From contig CAINDZ010000308.1 in the NCBI GenBank assembly GCA_903847545.1, positions 1-10,285 on the forward strand: DNA of 10,285 nt. Direction: 5' to 3'. A program made the translations under genes and the position numbers. The first letter of the stretch is position 1; each line of letters begins with the position of its first letter. Shown in pieces: positions 5,643-10,285 of this stretch. The notes under the pieces are model-generated. The model was not told where the DNA came from. It searched no databases and saw only the letters and a program-made list of their open reading frames with translations. Source of the stretch: an uncultured bacterium (GTDB taxonomy: Bacteria > Krumholzibacteriota > Krumholzibacteriia > LZORAL124-64-63).

Positions 5643-8420
5643 GTGACTGCAAACTGGCTCCGCCGGCCCCAGGTCCTGATCGCCGCCGGTGTGTTCGTCC
5701 TGACGCTTGCCGTCTACATGGCCACCCTGAACTCGACGACGCCGTTCTGGGACTCCGGCGAGTTCATCACCACCAGCCACATCGTCGGCGTGCCGCACCA
5801 GCCCGGCACGCCGCTGTACGTGCTGATGGGTCGCGTCTTCGACGTGCTGTTCAGCGGGCAGCCGGACATCGCAAAGGCGTCGATGCACACCGCCTGGGCC
5901 GTCAACTTCATGTCGGCTTTCTTCAGCGCGCTGGCGGTCGTCTTCATCTACCTGCTGATCTGGGAGTTGGCGCGACGCGCCGACCCCGATTCGGGCTGGC
6001 TGGCGCACGCGGGCGGCGTGGCGGGCGCCCTGTTCCTGGCGTTTTCCGAGACGTTCTGGGCCAACGCCATCGAGGCCGAGGTCTACGGCCTGGCGGCCTT
6101 CATGCTGGCGCTCATGGCCTGGCTGGCCGTGCAGTGGTACCAGGACCGCGGCCATGTCGGCAGCAACCACCTGCTGCTCCTGATGATCTACCTGCTGGGC
6201 CTGGGCGTGGGCTTCCACCTGGGCACGCTGCTGGTCTACCCCGGCATCTTCGTGCTGATGGTGCTCGCCGGCCGCCGCAAGCTGCCGCTGTGGGACGTGC
6301 TGCTGATGAGCGCCGGCCTGGCGCTGTTCCTGTATTCGACGACCAACAGCAAGAACGGCCTGCTGATGGCCCTGCTGGCGATCTACCTGGTGGCCGTCGG
6401 CATCCGTGCCTTCGGCGGCCATCGCTTCGCCCTGTGGGGCAGCGCCCTGTTCTTCCTGGGCCTGACCGTGCACGCGATCATGATGATCCGCGCCGGCGCC
6501 CATCCCGAGCCTTACGTGAACCAGACGGCGCCGAAGGACTTCAGCACGCTGATGTCGGTGATCCGGCGCGAGCAGTACCCGCCCCTGAACCCGTTCAACC
6601 GGCAGGCGCCGATCGGCTGGCAGTTCTCGTACTACTACAAGTTCCTGCTCGACCAGTTCTGGTTCCTGGGCAAGGGCCAGGGCATGCTGACGGTCGTCTC
6701 GACGGTGCTGGGCCCCATCTTCCTGGCGCTGGTCGGCGTCTTCCACGGCTTCCGGCGCATCCGCCCGCTGGTTTTCGTGCCGCTGCTGGGCTACCTGATC
6801 AACGGCGAGATCCTGACGCTTTACCTGAACTTCACGAACCACGAGGTGCGCGAGCGCGACTACTTCTACTTCGCGGCGTTCATGTTCGCGGCCGTGTTCA
6901 TCGGCCTGGGCGTGGCCGCGCTGCTGCGCTACCTGGCGGGCGCCGAGGGCAGGTCGGCGGCGCAGCTCGAGGCCGCGGACAAGGGCGGGGACTGGCTGAA
7001 GGGCGCGGCGGAGCTCAAGCCGGTGAGGCTGAAGCCGGTCGTGATCGCCGCCGGCGGCATCCTGCTCCTGCTGCCGCTGTTGCCGCTCATGCCCGGCAGC
7101 GTGAAGTGGTTCGAGCACGACAACACCAAGAACTACATCGCCTACGACTACGCCTGGAACATCCTGAACGGGTGCGACCAGAACGGCATCCTGTTCACCA
7201 ACGGCGACAACGACACGTTCCCGATCTGGTACCTGCAGGAAGTCGAGCGCTTCCGCCGCGACGTCACGGTCGTGAACCTGTCGCTGGTGAACCTGCCGTG
7301 GTACATCAAGCAGCTGAAGCACAATCCCGAGCACCCGCTGGCGATGAAGCGCACCGACCAGCAGATCGACGAGCTGCGGCACCGCCTCTACGAGGACCCC
7401 AAGACGGGCGAGCGCACGTTCGTGATGATCAAGGACTACGTGCTCGAGGACATCATCGCGACGAACAAGGCGGGCGAGAACCGGCAGACGTTCTTCGCCG
7501 TGACGATCCCGTCCGAGAACATGAAGCGCTACTTCCCGGACCTGCAGATGGAGGGCATGGCCTACCGCCTGACGGACAAGCCGGGGCCGGACAACCAGCC
7601 GACCACCGATCCGCAGGCCGTCATGCAGAACATGCTCGGCGTCTACAGGCTGGGCTCGGTGATGGATGCGGGTGACGCCCCGCGCCACGACGCCTATCGC
7701 GCCATGTCCGGGCTCGTGTCGGACGCCCCGCGGCAGGGGCAGGGGCTGGGGCAGGCGCGGCGCGAGCTGACGTCGGGCGACCTCAACCGGCTGGTGGACA
7801 TGCTGGGCAAGGAGCGCACCGACCAGTACCGCGTGGCCAACGCCACCTTCCTGCTGGGCAACTACCCGGCCGCGCTCAACCGCGCCGGCTACGAGTTCTA
7901 CCTGCAGGCGAACGAGGTCTTCCAGGTCGACCGCGAGCGCTACAAGGAGCTGCTCGAGCGCTCGCTGGCCGCGTTCAAGGCCAGCCTGGCCGTCTCGCCC
8001 TACAACGACCAGGCGCTGGAGTTCCTGCCGCTGCTGCTGGTGCAGGCCTACAAGGACGACGAGGCGCTGGCGCTGCTGGACTCGATGAAGGGACACGTGG
8101 ACCCGAAGGACGAGGAGCGCCTCGTCTTCGGCGCCATCAGCGGCTTCGTCCGCGGGGGCGTCCCCGAGCTGGCGGTCAAGTGGTTGAAGGCGCGCATCGC
8201 GCAGGACCCCGGCCGCAAGTTCTACTACCAGGCGCTGTTCGGCGTGCACCAGGCCCTGGGCGAGGTGCCGCAGGCCCGCGCCGTCATGGAGTCGTGGCAG
8301 AAGCAGAGCGGCGAGCAGGATCCCGACATGGCCAAGGCGCTGACGCAGATGCGCAGCAGCGCCACCCAGAGCGAGCAGGACCAGGTCCGACAGAAGGTGG
8401 AGGGCGCCCTTGGCCAGTGA
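5643..8420 (+). CDS. DUF2723/TMEM260-like membrane glycosyltransferase with C-terminal TPR-like region
   Basis: The gene encodes 925 residues. The GTG at 5643 was chosen because AAGGTGA lies just upstream and TM1 follows at residues 8-28. The first external loop has FWDSGEF (35-41) and PHQPGTPLYVL (51-61), the DUF2723 signature with the catalytic-type acidic residues D37/E40 of GT-C enzymes. About ten more hydrophobic segments run to about residue 485. A soluble domain follows with GDNDTFPIWYLQEVE (521-535) and DVTVVNLSLVNLPWYI, as in bacterial members. Residues from about 755 to 900 form helical, TPR-like repeats (YKELLERSLAAFKASLAVSPYNDQALE and following). Eukaryotic TMEM260 is a protein O-mannosyltransferase, and bacterial members are presumed to glycosylate secreted proteins or glycans from a lipid-phosphate sugar. 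It overlaps the epimerase gene by 11 bp, and a lipid-phosphate-sugar synthase homologue lies two genes downstream. Confidence 0.87.
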   Translation: MTANWLRRPQVLIAAGVFVLTLAVYMATLNSTTPFWDSGEFITTSHIVGVPHQPGTPLYVLMGRVFDVLFSGQPDIAKASMHTAWAVNFMSAFFSALAVVFIYLLIWELARRADPDSGWLAHAGGVAGALFLAFSETFWANAIEAEVYGLAAFMLALMAWLAVQWYQDRGHVGSNHLLLLMIYLLGLGVGFHLGTLLVYPGIFVLMVLAGRRKLPLWDVLLMSAGLALFLYSTTNSKNGLLMALLAIYLVAVGIRAFGGHRFALWGSALFFLGLTVHAIMMIRAGAHPEPYVNQTAPKDFSTLMSVIRREQYPPLNPFNRQAPIGWQFSYYYKFLLDQFWFLGKGQGMLTVVSTVLGPIFLALVGVFHGFRRIRPLVFVPLLGYLINGEILTLYLNFTNHEVRERDYFYFAAFMFAAVFIGLGVAALLRYLAGAEGRSAAQLEAADKGGDWLKGAAELKPVRLKPVVIAAGGILLLLPLLPLMPGSVKWFEHDNTKNYIAYDYAWNILNGCDQNGILFTNGDNDTFPIWYLQEVERFRRDVTVVNLSLVNLPWYIKQLKHNPEHPLAMKRTDQQIDELRHRLYEDPKTGERTFVMIKDYVLEDIIATNKAGENRQTFFAVTIPSENMKRYFPDLQMEGMAYRLTDKPGPDNQPTTDPQAVMQNMLGVYRLGSVMDAGDAPRHDAYRAMSGLVSDAPRQGQGLGQARRELTSGDLNRLVDMLGKERTDQYRVANATFLLGNYPAALNRAGYEFYLQANEVFQVDRERYKELLERSLAAFKASLAVSPYNDQALEFLPLLLVQAYKDDEALALLDSMKGHVDPKDEERLVFGAISGFVRGGVPELAVKWLKARIAQDPGRKFYYQALFGVHQALGEVPQARAVMESWQKQSGEQDPDMAKALTQMRSSATQSEQDQVRQKVEGALGQ

Positions 8421-9471
8421 GCACGTGCCCGGCGCCGACGCGCGCGAGATCGTCGCCGGCCTGCCGGCGCGCGTGACCGACATCCTGGCCCCGGGCGCGC
8501 CCGTGGTCGTGACCGGCTGCGCGGGGTTCATCGGCAGCACCATCAGCGAGGCCCTGCTCGAGCTGGGTTGCCGCGTGACGGGCGTCGACTGCCTGACCGA
8601 CTACTACGACCCGGCGCTCAAGCGCGAGAACCTGGCCGCCGCCCTGGCGCACCCGAACTTCACGTTCCGGCAGGAGGACCTGCAGGAGCTGGATCCGGTG
8701 GGCCTGCTGGCGGGGCAGCGCGCCTGCTTCCACCTGGCGGCGCAGGCCGGCGTGCGCGCCAGCTGGGGCGACTATTTCGCCGAGTACCTGGGCCGCAACG
8801 TGATGGCCACGCAGCGGCTGCTCGAGGCCTGCCGCCAGCCCGCGGTGGCCGGCACGCTGGCGCGCTTCGTGTACTCGAGCAGCAGCTCGGTCTACGGCGA
8901 CCAGGAGCAGTTCCCGGTCACCGAGCAGGCGCTGCCGCAGCCGCGCTCGCCGTACGGCGTGACGAAGATGGCGGCCGAGCACCTGTGCGTGCTGTACTCG
9001 GCGAACTTCGGCGTGCCGACCAGCAGCCTGCGCTACTTCACGGTGTACGGCCCGCGCCAGCGGCCGGACATGGCCTTCCGCAAGTACATCGAGGCGGCGC
9101 TCGACGGCCGCACCTTCCACGTCTACGGCGACGGGCAGCAGACGCGCGACTTCACCTACGTGGCGGACGCGGTGCGCTCGAACCTGCTGGCCGTGGCCTG
9201 CGACAAGCCGTGGGAAGTGTTCAACACCGGCGGCGGCAGCCGCGTGGCTTTCGGCGACTCGCTGGCCCTGCTGGGCGAGCTGCTGCGCGAGCAGGTGCCC
9301 GGCATTTCGGCCACCGTCGAGTACCGTCCCGTCGCCGACGGTGACGTGCGCGACACCTTCGCCGACCGCACGCACGTCGAGGCCACCATCGGCTACCGGC
9401 CGACGGTCGAGTTCGCCGAGGGCCTGCGCCGCGAGGTGGCGTGGGCCGTGGCGCGGAGGCGCAAAGCGTGA
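8410..9471 (+). CDS. NAD-dependent UDP-sugar 4-epimerase-like protein
   Basis: The gene encodes 353 residues of the extended short-chain dehydrogenase family. A TTG start at 8410 is supported by GGAGGG (8399-8404) 5 nt upstream. It overlaps the DUF2723 gene by 11 bp. A GTG at 8425 is the alternative. The NAD-binding TGCAGFIG is at 35-42, the acidic ribose contact is D60, and HLAAQAGVRASW is at 108-119. The catalytic Ser/Thr region is YSSSSSVYG (155-163), with Tyr182-x3-Lys186 in SPYGVTK. The substrate region has YFTVYGPRQRPDMAF (209-223) and GDGQQTRDFTYV (240-251). The DCLTDYYDPALKREN stretch (60-74) resembles UDP-glucuronate 4-epimerases, while the rest fits GalE-like enzymes equally. It would make a nucleotide sugar in the cytoplasm for the neighbouring transferases. 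The exact substrate is unresolved. About 30 residues precede the first beta strand, more than usual. Confidence 0.88.
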   Translation: MASEHVPGADAREIVAGLPARVTDILAPGAPVVVTGCAGFIGSTISEALLELGCRVTGVDCLTDYYDPALKRENLAAALAHPNFTFRQEDLQELDPVGLLAGQRACFHLAAQAGVRASWGDYFAEYLGRNVMATQRLLEACRQPAVAGTLARFVYSSSSSVYGDQEQFPVTEQALPQPRSPYGVTKMAAEHLCVLYSANFGVPTSSLRYFTVYGPRQRPDMAFRKYIEAALDGRTFHVYGDGQQTRDFTYVADAVRSNLLAVACDKPWEVFNTGGGSRVAFGDSLALLGELLREQVPGISATVEYRPVADGDVRDTFADRTHVEATIGYRPTVEFAEGLRREVAWAVARRRKA

Positions 9472-10285
9472 GCGACCACGACCGTCCCGCCGCCGGCGCC
9501 GACCCGACCTGCGACCTGTCGGTCGTCGTACCGGCCTTCAACGAGGCCGAGTCGCTGCCCGAGCTGGTCGACCGCATCGCGGCCGCCGCCGAGGGGCGCG
9601 GCCTGTCCTGGGAAGCCTGGATCATCGACGACGGCAGCACCGACGACACGTTCGCCGTCACGCAGCGGCTGGCCGCGCAACGGCCCCAGGTGCACGGCCT
9701 GTCGTTCGGGCGCAACTTCGGGAAGGCGGCGGCGCTGGCCGCCGGCTTCGCCGCCTGCGGCGGCGCCATCGTCATCACCATGGACGCCGACCTGCAGGAC
9801 GACCCCGCCGAGATTCCCGCGCTGATCGACAAACTGGACGAGGGCTACGACCTGGTCTCGGGCTGGAAGCAGAAGCGCCGCGACAGCCTCGTGAAGAACC
9901 AGACCAGCAAGGTGTTCAACTGGTTCACCGGGCGCATGTGCGGCCTGAAGCTGCACGACTTCAACTGCGGCCTGAAGGCGTACCGTCGCGAGGTGACCCA
10001 GCGTGTCCGGTTGTACGGCGACATGCACCGCTACGTGCCGGCGCTGGCGCACCTGGACGGATTCCGCGTCGCTGAACTGCCGGTGCGACATGCGGCGCGC
10101 AAGTACGGCAAGACCAAGTACGGCATGGCGCGCTTCATCAACGGCTTCCTGGACCTGCTGACCGTCTACTTCCTGCACGCCAAGCGCACCTCGCCGCTGC
10201 ACTTCTTCGGCCGCATGGGCCTCGTGTGCTTCGCCGGCGGCGGCGGCATCAGCCTGTACTTCCTGGCGTGGTGGCTGCTGGGCCA
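9468..10285 (+). CDS. GT2 polyprenyl-phosphate sugar synthase-like glycosyltransferase (3' truncated by window)
   Basis: The open frame runs off the right edge after 272 codons. The GTG start lies in a GTGA overlap with the epimerase stop, and GGAGG (9455-9459) lies 8 nt upstream. The inverting GT-A core begins with LSVVVPAFNEAESLPELV (17-34). It continues with the nucleotide-binding IIDDGSTDDT (52-61), FGRNFGKAAALAAGF and the metal-binding DAD in MDADLQDDP (105-113). The acceptor part has DFNCGLKAYR, GDMHRYVPALA and RKYGKTKYGMARF. These segments are typical of the dolichol/undecaprenyl-phosphate mannose or glucose synthase branch (DPM1/GtrB-like). At least one C-terminal membrane helix starts near residue 248, with an amphipathic lead-in (LLTVYFLHAKRTSPLHFFGRMG). 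It would transfer a sugar from NDP- or GDP-sugar to polyprenyl phosphate on the cytoplasmic face, making the donor used by GT-C enzymes such as DUF2723 or GT39. Confidence 0.9.
   Translation, partial: MSDHDRPAAGADPTCDLSVVVPAFNEAESLPELVDRIAAAAEGRGLSWEAWIIDDGSTDDTFAVTQRLAAQRPQVHGLSFGRNFGKAAALAAGFAACGGAIVITMDADLQDDPAEIPALIDKLDEGYDLVSGWKQKRRDSLVKNQTSKVFNWFTGRMCGLKLHDFNCGLKAYRREVTQRVRLYGDMHRYVPALAHLDGFRVAELPVRHAARKYGKTKYGMARFINGFLDLLTVYFLHAKRTSPLHFFGRMGLVCFAGGGGISLYFLAWWLLG

Noticed and set aside
5277..8543. Very long open frame on the minus strand opposite the DUF2723 gene
   Set aside because: Its translation is His/Arg/Gln-rich low complexity with no recognisable domain. It is antisense to a clear membrane glycosyltransferase, and long antisense frames are expected in such GC-rich DNA.
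1..10285. Mobile elements, CRISPR arrays, tRNA or rRNA genes
   Set aside because: No transposase or integrase, no regularly spaced repeats, no tRNA-like cloverleaf or rRNA segment was recognised. Almost all sequence is accounted for by co-oriented coding genes.

Overview
The window is GC-rich (about 70% by eye) and tightly packed. It looks like an ordinary bacterial chromosome with no mobile-element, phage or CRISPR signature. Start codons are mostly GTG or TTG, genes overlap by a few bases, and there is a bacterial DUF2723 (TMEM260-like) membrane glycosyltransferase. That combination suits a high-GC, non-proteobacterial, FCB-like lineage (Gemmatimonadota, Krumholzibacteriota or Eisenbacteria type). 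This placement is an inference from gene content only.

Layout. Positions 1-104 hold the 3' end of an unidentified plus-strand gene. It converges on a minus-strand GT39/ArnT-like membrane glycosyltransferase (114-1703). A 225-bp divergent intergenic region follows. It contains a good sigma70-type promoter (-35 TTGTCA, 17-bp spacer, -10 TATCAT) and an approximately 80-nt leader with two perfect GC hairpins. A boxA-like sequence overlaps the Shine-Dalgarno by one base and leads into nusB (1929-2492). nusB is followed without gaps by a SAM methyltransferase (2492-3310), a GT4 glycosyltransferase (3307-4449) and a flippase-like polytopic membrane protein (4446-5426). After a 216-bp gap with its own candidate promoter come a 925-residue DUF2723 glycosyltransferase with a TPR-like tail (5643-8420), a UDP-sugar 4-epimerase-like enzyme (8410-9471) and a polyprenol-phosphate-sugar-synthase-like GT2 that runs off the window (9468-10285).

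How the genes may work together. The GT2 would load a sugar onto a polyprenyl phosphate at the membrane. The epimerase would supply a nucleotide sugar. DUF2723 and the GT39 protein are multi-membrane transferases of the kind that use lipid-phosphate sugars on the outer face. The GT4, the methyltransferase and the LPG_synthase_TM-type protein would build, modify or move a lipid-linked glycan. The window therefore reads as a cell-envelope or protein glycosylation locus, with the transcription factor gene nusB at the head of its first operon.

The most interesting signal is the nusB leader. A near-consensus boxA, the RNA site bound by NusB-S10, runs into the Shine-Dalgarno of nusB itself. This suggests either autogenous repression by occlusion of the ribosome site, as known for E. 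coli suhB, or a boxA that loads antitermination factors onto the downstream operon.
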